A stretch of 64,000 nucleotides of DNA from J029 sp964482495 (lineage in GTDB: Bacteria; Planctomycetota; UBA1135): assembly GCA_964482495.1 (NCBI GenBank), contig CAYZXS010000002.1, positions 1 to 64,000 of the forward strand. The letters run 5' to 3'. The notes under the pieces were generated by a model. That model was not told the origin of the DNA. It worked only from the letters and a program-made list of their open reading frames with translations, and did no database searches. Below are positions 1 through 9,118 of the stretch, in pieces (position 1 is the first letter of the stretch; each line of letters starts with the position of its first letter). The translations under genes were made by a program, and so were the position numbers.

Positions 1-659
1 TGTCCAACAACTACCACGACGTCCGCAACGGCCTGGTCATCGGCCTGAACGGCGCGGGTGCCTACGCCCTCAACCTGGACTTCCAGGCCATCGACCACGG
101 CGAAGAGACGGACACCTGGGACGGTGTCTGGACCTCCGACGACGGCACGACCTGGTACCAGGCCTACGGCCCGTGGACCTCGCTGCTCAACTCCTGGCAG
201 GCCGTGACGGGTGTCAACCTGGACGGCGCGGGCGCCAACACCAACGGCGACTTCTACCTGCTGTTCGCCCAGGACGACAACTTCCCGTACGGCTACCTGG
301 ATGGCCTCGGCGCCGATGATCTCTCGATCAGCGACCCGGGTCCGCCCCCGCCGACCCTGGCCGTCTCCGGCCTGGTCGCTGGCGGCACCGCCACGGTTTC
401 CGTCTCGAACTGCACCCCGGGCGGCCTGGTCCGCACCGCCTACTCGCCCTACGGCGGCGGCCCCGTGGCCACCCCGTACGGTGACCTGCTCCTCACCCCG
501 CCCTACACCGAGCTCCCCGGCATCACCGCCGACGGCGCCGGCGCCGGTAGCCTCACCGCGACCGTGCCCGCGACCGCTAGCGGCGTCACGGTCTGGCTGC
601 ACGGCATGGACATGGGTAGCCTGACCTTCCTCAACGGCCTCATGGAAGTGATCGGCTGA
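1..659 (+). CDS. secreted jelly-roll protein, 5' end cut off by window
   Basis: The open frame runs from base 3 to the TGA at 657-659 with no start inside the window, so this is the C-terminal ~218 residues of a larger protein. It aligns almost residue for residue with the last ~220 residues of the protein at 821-2572: both have the stretch SNNYH(D/N)VRN, then a concanavalin/MAM-like jelly-roll segment (IDHGEE, DGVW, GDFYL, YGYLDG), a short linker, and a C-terminal beta domain beginning near LAVSGLV and ending EVIG. Similar C-terminal domains are common in large planctomycete secreted proteins (recalled, not searched). It is probably exported or surface-associated. No enzymatic motif is visible. 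Function unknown; a tandem duplicate of the next gene. Confidence 0.8.
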   Translation, partial: SNNYHDVRNGLVIGLNGAGAYALNLDFQAIDHGEETDTWDGVWTSDDGTTWYQAYGPWTSLLNSWQAVTGVNLDGAGANTNGDFYLLFAQDDNFPYGYLDGLGADDLSISDPGPPPPTLAVSGLVAGGTATVSVSNCTPGGLVRTAYSPYGGGPVATPYGDLLLTPPYTELPGITADGAGAGSLTATVPATASGVTVWLHGMDMGSLTFLNGLMEVIG

Positions 660-679
660 TCGCCTTTCTCGGCTGTACC

Positions 680-713
680 AGGCTCTCCTCCTCGGAGGAG
701 AGCCTGCTTTTTT
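680..713 (+). terminator. rho-independent terminator of the first gene
   Basis: A perfect 12-bp inverted repeat (AGGCTCTCCTCC, a two-base turn, then its complement, 680-705) is followed at once by GC and six T residues (708-713). It lies 20 nt past the stop of the first gene and ~107 nt before the start of its paralogue, so the two tandem copies are probably transcribed separately. Confidence 0.9.
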
Positions 714-820
714 CCCCATTGGCGGCCCGCCGCCCTCGGCACTATTCTGGATCTCCCCTTGGCGGCGCCCGTTTCGCGGCGCTGGACCCCGCTCCTTCCA
801 CCCTCTCGCCATCGGAGACC

Positions 821-2572
821 ATGCGATACCTCACCGGCATCCTCGCTTCCATGCTCTGCTGCGGCCTGCTCCCTGGAGCCGCCGCCCCGCAGAACAACGA
901 CACCGACCCCGCCTCCTCCGGCGCCGTCTTCGCCGCCCCGCCGCCCGGCGCGCGCGGCCTGGGCTCCTTGGTGGCCGGCCCCTATGACGTCGAGACCGCG
1001 CCCTTCGATAACCGCTGCCTGGGCGTCGAAGAGGCCTGGGGACACCTCTGGGTCAGCGGCCGCGGCCACACCACGGTCGGCGACGTCTACATGATCCACA
1101 AGTACGACATGAACGGTGTCTACGTGATCTCCTATCCCCAGAACGTCAGCGCCGCCAATTCTGGCGGCTGGGGCGGCCGGGACATGGAGGCCGACGCCGC
1201 CGCCAATACCCTCTGGGTCGGCAACGACGCCGGCTACGTCGAGGTCATGGACTACGATCCGGTGACCGGCGGCCTGACCTACAACAGCACCGTGATCACC
1301 ATGGTGCCGACGACCATCCGCGCCCTCTGCCAGGACCCGGTCAGCGGCAACTTCTTCACGAAGGACTTCAGCGCTGATCTCTATGAGTTCGACATGAACA
1401 CCGGCGTGGTGGTGAACAGCTGGCCGCTCACGAACTTGTCGGCCTACGGCCTGGGCTGGGACTACAGCACCGGCTTGATGTGGGCCACCGGCAGCGGCAC
1501 CACCTTGGTCGAGGTCGACCCGGTGTCCGGCCTCCTGACGGGGCGCAGCGCCGCGACGACCCTCGGCGGCTCCCAGGGCGGCGCCGACGTCTACGACGAC
1601 CCGCGCAACACCAACGGCCCCTCGATCGTGGCCCTGCACCAGAGCAGCCCGGACTCGATCGCGGTCTACGACACCGTCGGCCCTCCCGGCGGCCTCGGCT
1701 GGACCGTGAACCTGCCCGCCACCTTCGTCTCGGCTGACGCCTACAGCGACGACTTCGAGGCCTACGGCGGCGTCGTGCCGCCCCACATGGCGACCACCGC
1801 CATCGACCCGGCCTCCGGCCTGCCCGACATCGAGGCCTGGTGCGACATCGGCGGCGCCTCCGGCCTCGGCGCGGCCAGCGGCATCGCATGCTTGGAGATG
1901 GGCCTCGACCCGGTCTCGAACAACTACCACAACGTCCGCAACGCCCTGGTCCTGGGCCTGAACGGCAGCGGCTTCACCACCCAGACCCTGGATTTCATGG
2001 CCATCGATCACGGCGAGGAGGTGCACGGCATCGACGGCGTCTGGGTCTCCGACGACGGCCTCGAGTGGTTCCAGGTCTACTCCGACTGGGGTGCGCTGCC
2101 CGCGGTGTGGACCGCTGTGCCGGGCGTGGACCTCAGCTCCTCCGGTCCCTCGACCCAGGGCGACTTCTACCTGATGTTCGGCCAGGAGGACAACTACCCC
2201 TACGGCTACCTGGACGGCGTCGGCGTCGATGACATCGTCATCACCAGCTCGGGCAACACGGGGCCGGTGCTGGCTGTCTCCAACCTGGTGGGCGGCTCGG
2301 TCACGACCATCAGCGTCAGCAACGCCACGCCTGGTGGGACCGTGCGCCACGGCTACTCGCTCGCGGGGGGAGGCCCGGTCAACACGCCCTACGGCGACCT
2401 GCTGCTCAGCCCGCCCTTCACGGAGCTGCCGGCGATGGCGATCGACCCAGCCGGAGACGGCAGCATGTCGGCGCCCGTGCCGCCCTTCGCCTCTGGCTTA
2501 AGCGTCTGGCTGCACGCCTTCGACTTGGGCAGCCTGAGCTTCACCAACGGCTTGGCCGAGGTGATCGGCTGA
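821..2572 (+). CDS. secreted beta-propeller/jelly-roll protein, paralogue of preceding gene
   Basis: 583 residues from the ATG at 821. That start was chosen because GGAG lies just upstream (814-817) and it begins a clear signal peptide (MRYLTGILASMLCCGLL, cleavage after AAA). An in-frame extension to 719 lacks both. Residues ~35-310 show repeated short beta motifs with W, G and D, as in YVTN/SBBP-like propellers (DVYMIHKYDMNG, LWVGNDAG, DLYEFDMNTG). Residues ~320-480 are a jelly-roll segment shared with the upstream paralogue, and ~490-583 are the shared C-terminal domain. It probably acts outside the cytoplasm, in binding or recognition. No catalytic residues are recognised. A TATTCT box at 740-745 could serve as a -10 element. 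Function unknown. Confidence 0.88.
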   Translation: MRYLTGILASMLCCGLLPGAAAPQNNDTDPASSGAVFAAPPPGARGLGSLVAGPYDVETAPFDNRCLGVEEAWGHLWVSGRGHTTVGDVYMIHKYDMNGVYVISYPQNVSAANSGGWGGRDMEADAAANTLWVGNDAGYVEVMDYDPVTGGLTYNSTVITMVPTTIRALCQDPVSGNFFTKDFSADLYEFDMNTGVVVNSWPLTNLSAYGLGWDYSTGLMWATGSGTTLVEVDPVSGLLTGRSAATTLGGSQGGADVYDDPRNTNGPSIVALHQSSPDSIAVYDTVGPPGGLGWTVNLPATFVSADAYSDDFEAYGGVVPPHMATTAIDPASGLPDIEAWCDIGGASGLGAASGIACLEMGLDPVSNNYHNVRNALVLGLNGSGFTTQTLDFMAIDHGEEVHGIDGVWVSDDGLEWFQVYSDWGALPAVWTAVPGVDLSSSGPSTQGDFYLMFGQEDNYPYGYLDGVGVDDIVITSSGNTGPVLAVSNLVGGSVTTISVSNATPGGTVRHGYSLAGGGPVNTPYGDLLLSPPFTELPAMAIDPAGDGSMSAPVPPFASGLSVWLHAFDLGSLSFTNGLAEVIG

Positions 2573-2593
2573 TCCCCAAGGTCACGGCTTGAA

Positions 2594-2630
2594 GCAGGGG
2601 TCCTCCCTTCCGGGAGGGCCCTGCTCTCTT
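2594..2630 (+). terminator. rho-independent terminator of the propeller protein gene
   Basis: GCAGGG and CCTCCC pair across a TTCC loop with GGGAGG and CCCTGC (2594-2624), with one small bulge; a T-rich tail (CTCTTTTC) follows. It sits 21 nt past the stop at 2572 and just before the convergent gene ending at 2643. Confidence 0.8.
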
Positions 2631-2642
2631 TTCACCGCCGGC

Positions 2643-3203
2643 TCAGTTGCAGCCGGGGTCGTCCGGCCGGTGGCGCAGCCAGCGCAGTGAGGGTTCGAGC
2701 TTCGCCATCAGCCTGCCCCAGAGCGTGGCCGGGTCCTCGTCGAAGACCTGCTCGGCGCCGCCCGGGTGGACCCGCCAGGTGCCGATCGCCATCTCCCCGT
2801 CGAGCTGGCCGGCGTCCCAGCCGGTGTAGCCGAGGAAGAAGCGCACCGGCGAACCGGAGGCGTGGACCATGCTCAGCTCGTCGAGCACGCCGCCGAACTC
2901 TACCCCGGGGCAGACGCTGAAGCACTCCGCCATGCCCTCGCCGCCGCCGTGCAGGGCGTGCAGCTTCTCCAGCGACACCGGGCCGCCCCAGGACAGGCCG
3001 TGGACCATGGCGTCGAGCTCCTCCGCCTCGGGCAGCAGCTTCGCCAGCGGCAGGTCGAGGGGCCGGTTCAGGATCAGGCCGATGCTGCCCTGCTCGTCGT
3101 CGTGGGCGCAGAGCAGGACCACGGCCTCCTCGAAGTGGGGATCCTCCAGGCTCGGGTCCGCCAGCAGCAGCTGACCGGGGCGGAGGTCGCCGGGGGAGCT
3201 CAA
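2643..3203 (-). CDS. YqgE/AlgH family protein
   Basis: A 186-residue protein of the YqgE/AlgH (DUF179) family. Characteristic segments are GQLLLADPSLEDPHFEEAVV near the N-terminus, GSIGLILNRPLD, the WGGPV turn, FLGYTGWDAGQL, and a C-terminal W followed by the region before DPATLWGRL. The family's biochemical role is unsettled; in pseudomonads AlgH affects alginate and other regulation. The start is taken as TTG at 3203 because GGGAG lies five bases upstream and TTGA overlaps the stop of the upstream gene (3200). A GTG at 3209 is the alternative. It is translationally coupled to the membrane glycosyltransferase gene, so both probably share the promoter near 5470. Confidence 0.87.
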   Translation of the reverse strand: MSSPGDLRPGQLLLADPSLEDPHFEEAVVLLCAHDDEQGSIGLILNRPLDLPLAKLLPEAEELDAMVHGLSWGGPVSLEKLHALHGGGEGMAECFSVCPGVEFGGVLDELSMVHASGSPVRFFLGYTGWDAGQLDGEMAIGTWRVHPGGAEQVFDEDPATLWGRLMAKLEPSLRWLRHRPDDPGCN

Positions 3204-5458
3204 CGCCACTCCCGCAGCGTCTGCACCACCAGCGGCCGCGCCGGGTCCTCCTCGGGCGCGGCGCGCAGCCACACCTCCAGGGTCTGCCGGCCTTGCTCGG
3301 GCCGGCCGGCCGCCAGCTGGAGCCGGAACAGGGTCTGGGCGAAGATGAACTCGTAGGGCTGGGCCTCGAAGGCCCGCCGCGCCGGCTCCAGGGCCCGCTC
3401 CGGCTGCCCCATCATCTCGTAGCAGCTGGCGATCCCCTGCAGGGCGTCGAAGCGCCGCGGGTCCTCGGCGACCGCCGCCTCGAAGGACGACAAGGAGGCG
3501 TCGATCAGCGGTCGGGCCGCCTCCAGGCCCTGGGGGAGCAAGGACTCCGCGCGCGCGATCTGCAGCGCGCCGGCGCGGAAGCGCACCTCGGCCCGCTGGA
3601 CCGGGTCCGGCTCGGCGTCGAGCAGGCTCTGGACCAGCTGGTCGAAGTCCAGGTTGCGGCCGGCCTCCCAATAGGCCTGGGCCAGGTCGAAGCGGAAGGC
3701 GCGGCTCGCGGCGTCCAGCGCGGCCGCCCGCTCCAGCGGCGCCACGGCCTCCTGGGCCCGCCCCAGCCGGAGCAAGACCAGGCCCTTGGCGTGCAGCGCC
3801 GCCGGCCAGTCCGGCGCCAGCTCCAGGGCTCCGATCTGCTCCGCCAGGGCGGCTTCGAGCAGCTTGCGCCCCTCCTCTTCTTCGCCTTCTTGCCAGGCGG
3901 CCAGGCCGCGCTCGGCCAGGCAGCTGCCGAGGCCGTGGCGGGCCTGGAAGGAGCCCTGGCCCAGCGGCGCCTCGAGGATTTGCCGGTAAGCGTCCTCGGC
4001 GACGTCGAGCAGCCCTTGGTAGAACAGCGCCGAGGCCAGCCCGAGGTTGCCCTGCAGCCGGTCGACGCTGGTGATCAGCCACTCGTCGGCCTGCAGCTCG
4101 AGGCCGGCGGCGAAGTCGAGCTCGGCCTCGCCGGCGAGCCGGAGCCGCTCCGGGTGGCCGGGCGGGTGCTCGGCGGCCTGGTGGAGCAGCAGCCGGCCCC
4201 GCTCGGTGAAGGGCAGCATGGTGTTGGGCGACGCCTGCTTGCCCCAGTCGAAGAAGGCGGACTCGTCGGCCCAGTGGGGGGTGGTGACCGCGGCCGACCA
4301 GGTGTGGAAGCCGAGCAGCCCCAGGCCGGCGGCGACGGCCAGGCGGTGCCGCGTCAGCAGCCAGCCCATCGCCAGGCAGGAGCCGGCCGAGGGCAGGTAG
4401 AGGAAGCGCTCCTCGAAGGGGAACTGGCCGAGGTTGGAGACGCTGAGCAGCGGCAGCATGCCGGCGAAGCACAGGCCGACCGGCAGCAGCAGGGCGGGAG
4501 CAGCGGCGCCGCGGCGCATGCGCAGGGCGCCGCGCAGCCACCAGACGGCCGCCACCAGCAGCACCATCAGCCCGCCGAGGGCCGGCAGCCAGCGCTCGGC
4601 GTCGCCGAGCCCGACCCGCTGCGGGCTGGGCAGGGGCCGGAAGGGAGCGTGCGGCCAGGGCCAGATCAAGTAGCGCAGCTCCTGGAGCTGGACCGAGAAG
4701 GCGATCGCCCACTGCTCCGCCGGCGAGACCGCCAGCACCGTGATCGGCCGGCCGAAGAAGCCGGCGGCCGGGCCGCCGAAGGCCTGCCAGCGCAGCGCCC
4801 AGACCAGCAGGGCCGCGCCGCCGAGCGCCGCCAGCCCGGGCCAGCGGGGCCGGCCGTCGAGGTCGGCCCGGAACAGCTGCCAGCCGACGGCGAGGGCCCA
4901 GGCACCGATCGCGGCCTCCTGCGACAACATGCCTGCGGCGAGCGCCAGGCCCGCGAGCAGCCAGCGGCCGCGCTGGAGCGCCAGCAGACCCGCCAGCGCC
5001 CCCGCTGTCGCCATCAGGTAGGTCAGGCTCGAGGCCCATGCCACCGGTTCCACGTGCATGCCGTGGAGGGCGAACAGCAGCCCGGCCGCGCCCGCCGCCA
5101 GGGGCCTCCAGCCCAGTCGCAGGGCCAGCAGCGCGACCAGGGCCGAACACAGCGCGTGGAGCAGCAGCGAAGCGCCGTGGTAGGCCAGCGGCGAGCCGCC
5201 GCCGAGCTGGTGCAGGAGCACGAAGGCGGTCACGCCCAGCGGCCGGTAGAAGCCGCCGACGTGGGTGCGCGGGTCCTCGGCGATGTGCCAGTAGGGCTCC
5301 GAGAAGCCCCGGGCCACCCCGTCCCAGCTCTGGATGTTGGGGTTGTCCCGGAGCAGCACGACGTCGTCGTGCACGAAGCCCGCGCCGAGCACCGGCAGGA
5401 ACAGGAGCAGCGCGGCGATGGCCGGCAGCAGCCAGGATGCGGTGCGGGCGTGGAGCAT
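3200..5458 (-). CDS. GT-C type membrane glycosyltransferase with TPR tail (TMTC-like)
   Basis: 752 residues. The N-terminal ~400 residues hold about nine to eleven hydrophobic segments. The first is followed by the HDD acidic motif (GAGFVHDDVVLL) expected in the first extracytoplasmic loop of GT-C enzymes that use lipid-linked sugar donors. FYRPLGV and LHGMHVEPVAWASS resemble the TMTC/O-mannosyltransferase group. From about residue 430 to the end the chain is alanine- and leucine-rich with repeated helical pairs typical of tetratricopeptide repeats (LGLASALFYQGLLDVAEDAY, ALAEQIGALELAPDWPAALH). Such TPR-tailed GT-C proteins are frequent in planctomycetes and related phyla. It probably glycosylates exported proteins or cell-surface material; substrate unknown. 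First gene of its unit, with a -10-like box 9 nt before the ATG. Confidence 0.8.
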   Translation of the reverse strand: MLHARTASWLLPAIAALLLFLPVLGAGFVHDDVVLLRDNPNIQSWDGVARGFSEPYWHIAEDPRTHVGGFYRPLGVTAFVLLHQLGGGSPLAYHGASLLLHALCSALVALLALRLGWRPLAAGAAGLLFALHGMHVEPVAWASSLTYLMATAGALAGLLALQRGRWLLAGLALAAGMLSQEAAIGAWALAVGWQLFRADLDGRPRWPGLAALGGAALLVWALRWQAFGGPAAGFFGRPITVLAVSPAEQWAIAFSVQLQELRYLIWPWPHAPFRPLPSPQRVGLGDAERWLPALGGLMVLLVAAVWWLRGALRMRRGAAAPALLLPVGLCFAGMLPLLSVSNLGQFPFEERFLYLPSAGSCLAMGWLLTRHRLAVAAGLGLLGFHTWSAAVTTPHWADESAFFDWGKQASPNTMLPFTERGRLLLHQAAEHPPGHPERLRLAGEAELDFAAGLELQADEWLITSVDRLQGNLGLASALFYQGLLDVAEDAYRQILEAPLGQGSFQARHGLGSCLAERGLAAWQEGEEEEGRKLLEAALAEQIGALELAPDWPAALHAKGLVLLRLGRAQEAVAPLERAAALDAASRAFRFDLAQAYWEAGRNLDFDQLVQSLLDAEPDPVQRAEVRFRAGALQIARAESLLPQGLEAARPLIDASLSSFEAAVAEDPRRFDALQGIASCYEMMGQPERALEPARRAFEAQPYEFIFAQTLFRLQLAAGRPEQGRQTLEVWLRAAPEEDPARPLVVQTLREWR

Positions 5459-5467
5459 GGACGGCCC

Positions 5468-5473
5468 AGGATA
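5468..5473 (-). promoter_or_regulatory. -10-like box (TATCCT), probable leaderless promoter
   Basis: Read leftward, TATCCT ends nine bases before the ATG at 5458. No Shine-Dalgarno is seen in the gap, so transcription would start at or next to the start codon. It is one half of a divergent pair with the box at 5494-5499. Confidence 0.5.
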
Positions 5474-5493
5474 AGGGGGCGGGGCAGGGGCGT

Positions 5494-5499
5494 TACACT
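5494..5499 (+). promoter_or_regulatory. -10-like box (TACACT), probable leaderless promoter of ddl
   Basis: TACACT ends eight bases before the ATG at 5508, with no purine-rich ribosome-binding site between them. No clear -35 element is found 17 bases upstream. The two divergent boxes lie only 20 bp apart, so the two genes may be co-regulated. Confidence 0.55.
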
Positions 5500-5507
5500 G
5501 GCTCGCG

Positions 5508-6560
5508 ATGGCTCATCCCGGCCGGATCCGGCTCGCCGTGCTCTTCGGCGGGCGCTCCGCCGAGCACGAGATCTCGCTGCGATCGGCGCGGGCGGTGCTC
5601 GAGCACCTCGACGCCGAGCGCTACGACCTGCGGCCGGTGGGCATCACCCGCGGCGGCGGCTGGCTCGGGGCCGCCGAGTCGCGCAGCCTGCTCGACGGCG
5701 AGCAGCCCGCCTCCGCCGGCGGCTCGCCCTATCTGCCGGACGGCACCGATTGCGTCTTCCCGGTGCTGCACGGCCCCGGCGGCGAGGACGGCACCCTCCA
5801 GGGGTGGGCCGAGCTCTGCGGCGTGCCCTGCGTCGGCAGCCCCTGCCTGGGCTCGGCGCTGTCGATGGACAAGGGCGTGGCCAAGCGGGTGCTGCGCGAC
5901 GCCGGCGTGCCCGTGCTGCCCTGGACCGAGGAGCGGCGCGCCGCCTTCGAGCGCGACCCCGCCGGCGCCGCCGCGCGGGCCTTCGCCTTCGCCGGCGGCC
6001 CCTGCTTCGTCAAGCCGCTGGCGCTGGGGTCGAGCATCGGCATCAGCAGGGCCGACGACCTCGCCAGCCTGCGCGAGGCCCTGGAGCTGGCCTTTCGCTA
6101 CGGTCCCGTGGCCCTGGTCGAACCAGAGTTCTGCGGCCGGGAACTGGAGCTGGCCGTGCTCGAGGGCGAGCCGCCGGTGGTGAGCCCGCCCGGCGAGATC
6201 CGGCCCACAGCCTGGTACGACTACGAGGCCAAGTACCAGGACGACTCCGCCGACCTGTTGATGCCGGCTCCTGACGTGCCGGCGGCCTCCCTCGACGAGC
6301 TGCGCCGGCACGCCGCCACCGCCTTCGAAGCGCTGCGCCTGGCCGGCATGGCGCGGGTGGACTTCTTCCTCGGCGGCGACGGCGCGGTGATCCTGAACGA
6401 GGTCAACACCATCCCGGGCTTCACCTCGATCTCGATGTACCCCAAGCTGATGGAGCTGACCGGGATCGACTTCGGCGCGCTGTGCCAGCGCCTGGTCGAG
6501 CTGGCGCTGGCGCGCGCGGGCTCAGAAGGCGAGCTTCAGGCAGAACACCGAACCGCCTGA
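5508..6560 (+). CDS. ddl: D-alanine--D-alanine ligase
   Basis: 350 residues, the normal length for Ddl, an ATP-grasp enzyme that joins two D-alanines for the peptidoglycan stem. The N-terminal motif FGGRSAEHEISLRSA is diagnostic. SMDKGVAKRVL, CFVKPLALGSSIGIS and VEPEFCGRELELAV mark the ATP-grasp core, and RVDFFLGGDGAVILNEVNTI followed by PGFTSISMYPKL carries the metal-binding and omega-loop residues. It indicates that the organism makes peptidoglycan; murD lies at 34471-35883, not adjacent. The gene's last 39 bases overlap the convergent DDAH-like gene. It is preceded by a -10-like box and appears leaderless. Confidence 0.96.
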   Translation: MAHPGRIRLAVLFGGRSAEHEISLRSARAVLEHLDAERYDLRPVGITRGGGWLGAAESRSLLDGEQPASAGGSPYLPDGTDCVFPVLHGPGGEDGTLQGWAELCGVPCVGSPCLGSALSMDKGVAKRVLRDAGVPVLPWTEERRAAFERDPAGAAARAFAFAGGPCFVKPLALGSSIGISRADDLASLREALELAFRYGPVALVEPEFCGRELELAVLEGEPPVVSPPGEIRPTAWYDYEAKYQDDSADLLMPAPDVPAASLDELRRHAATAFEALRLAGMARVDFFLGGDGAVILNEVNTIPGFTSISMYPKLMELTGIDFGALCQRLVELALARAGSEGELQAEHRTA

Positions 6561-7418
6561 CTTGCGGAACTCGGAGGTGTCGAGCTCGATCGGCTCGAAG
6601 TCGCGCTTGCGCAGCTCGGCGGTGGTCACCGGGCAGCCGCGCTCGATCAGCACGTGGCAGCGGTCGGGGCTGTGGGCGTTGCAGGCGAAGCGCAGCGCCT
6701 CCTCGAGCGGCACCGGGAAGGCCTTGGGGAAGGCGGCGTGGATCAGGTCCAGGCCGGCCTGGTCGAAGGCCTGCTCGACGTACATCGCGGTGCGCTCGGC
6801 GAGCGGCGCCAGCGCCGTGTCGAGGTGGTAGAAGCGGTCGTCCTGGAGCTCGTAGAGCAGCACGTCCATCTCCGGGTGCGCCTCGGCGATGTGCTCCCAG
6901 GCAGCCGCCGTCGTGCGCGGGCCGACGCCGGCGTGGAGCAGGTAACGGCCGGGGTGGAGCAGGCCGTCGCCGCAGCCCTCGAAGCGCTCGACCGCGTCCG
7001 GTATCTCGCGCGTCGGGATCCCTTGCTGGCGGAAGAAGTCGGCGTGCAGCGCGACCTCGGGCTGGCGCGAGCCGTGGGCCATCTTGGCCATCCACGCGAC
7101 GCGGCCGCCGTCCGGCGCGGACAGGACCATGGAGGGGTTGGCGGTGAAGCAGGAGTCGGCCAGCCCGGGCGCAGCCGGCAGCACTTCCACCCCCATGCCG
7201 ATGCCGCGGTAGGCGTCGAGCAGCGAGTGCCACTGGCCTTGGGCCGACATTCGGTCGACCTGCTGCAGGCCGCCGTCGGCGGTGGCCATGTGGACGTTGA
7301 TCGCCTCGAGGACCTCGAACTCGGCCGGGTCGCCGAGCAGGACCGAAGAGAGCAAGGGGACCGCGGGCGTCGCCTCGGCGCGCCGCGGCCAGTCACTGGC
7401 GGTGCGGTAGAGCCCCAT
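6522..7418 (-). CDS. DDAH/amidinotransferase-fold hydrolase
   Basis: 298 residues of the guanidino-group-modifying superfamily (dimethylarginine dimethylaminohydrolase, arginine deiminase, amidinotransferase). Supporting features are the C-terminal catalytic cysteine in SGGSVFCLKLAF, the catalytic His/Asp region FYHLDTALAPL, the early FEGCGDGLLH segment that aligns with the acidic substrate-binding loop, and the NPSMVLSAP segment. The exact substrate (dimethylarginine, arginine or another guanidine) cannot be told. It is the last gene of a leftward run starting at 12111, with three bases to the permease stop upstream, and overlaps ddl tail to tail by 39 bp, so the extreme C-terminus of each is constrained by the other. 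Confidence 0.85.
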   Translation of the reverse strand: MGLYRTASDWPRRAEATPAVPLLSSVLLGDPAEFEVLEAINVHMATADGGLQQVDRMSAQGQWHSLLDAYRGIGMGVEVLPAAPGLADSCFTANPSMVLSAPDGGRVAWMAKMAHGSRQPEVALHADFFRQQGIPTREIPDAVERFEGCGDGLLHPGRYLLHAGVGPRTTAAAWEHIAEAHPEMDVLLYELQDDRFYHLDTALAPLAERTAMYVEQAFDQAGLDLIHAAFPKAFPVPLEEALRFACNAHSPDRCHVLIERGCPVTTAELRKRDFEPIELDTSEFRKSGGSVFCLKLAF

Positions 7419-7421
7419 GCA

Positions 7422-8188
7422 CTACAGGATGTCGCGGCGGCGCGCGGCGCGCCAGGCCAGGAACAGGCTCAGCGCCGTGATCCCCGTCAGCATCGACAAG
7501 GAGAGCAGCACCGACGGCGGCTCCGGATCCGAGGGGAGCACGATCAGGTCCACGGAGGGATCGATGTTTCCCCACTGGCGAAGCAGCGCGGTCAGGTAGC
7601 GGTGGGGGGAGGTGTCGCGCAGCGATCCGGGCAGGTTGCCGACGACGCTGCCCCAGAGCACCAGCACCAGCAGCGCCCACAGGATCGAGCGCCGCGACCA
7701 GACCCCGAGCAGGACGCAGATGCCGGTGTAGACCGTCGCGCCCACCGCCAGGGATGCCGCCACCCCGGCCACCGCCGGCAGCCACTCGGCGAAGCCGGTG
7801 GCGCCGCGGTCGAGGGTCATCATCACCAGGGCCGGGCCGAGGGCGCTGACGAGCATCACCGGAAGCATCGCCAGCAGCGCGCCCTGGAACAGGCCCAGCA
7901 GCGGCGCCCAGCGCGGCGCCGGGCGGGTGTAGACGTAGCCCATCGCGCCCTTGTCGTAGAGCTCGCCGAGGATCGGCAGGGTCGTGAACATGGCCACGAA
8001 GGGCAGGACGAAGGACAGGCACAGCGGCGCCGCGTAGCGCAGGTAGTCGTCCAGCGGCGTGCCGGCGCCGCGCCAGGCGATCAGGGCGGCGACGCCGGTC
8101 GGGATCAGCGCCACGGCCAGCGACGGCGCCAGGCCGAGGCCGCCCAGGCGCCTGCGCAGGGTGAAGGCCCGGAAGGCGGCGACGGCGC

Positions 8189-8192
<4 letters not shown>
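7422..8192 (-). CDS. ABC-2 type transporter permease
   Basis: 256 residues with six hydrophobic segments spread along the chain (for example PSLAVALIPTGVAALIAW, LCLSFVLPFVAMFTTLPIL, ILWALLVLVLWGSVV). A cytoplasmic-side GELYDKGAMGYVYTRP sequence resembles the coupling segment of ABC-2 exporters. Translation probably starts at GTG 8192, whose GTGA overlaps the stop of the ATPase gene upstream. It is the likely membrane partner of the ATPase at 8189-9118. Substrate unknown; linkage to a second ATPase/permease pair suggests a heteromeric exporter. Confidence 0.8.

Positions 8193-9114
<922 letters not shown>

Positions 9115-9118
<4 letters not shown>

Noticed and set aside
503..2350. 615-codon minus-strand frame opposite the propeller protein
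   Set aside because: Val/Asp/Ala/Gly-rich shadow; the plus strand has a signal peptide, paralogue and terminators.
2643..5150. 835-codon frame fusing the YqgE-like region to a long N-terminal part
   Set aside because: The N-terminal part is out-of-frame sequence of the GT-C gene; YqgE homology starts only near 3203 behind a Shine-Dalgarno.
3293..6274. 993-codon open frame on the plus strand opposite the GT-C gene and across ddl
   Set aside because: It is the complement of a high-GC3 gene; composition is Gln/Arg/Gly/Ala-rich with no domain, and it overlaps two well-supported genes.
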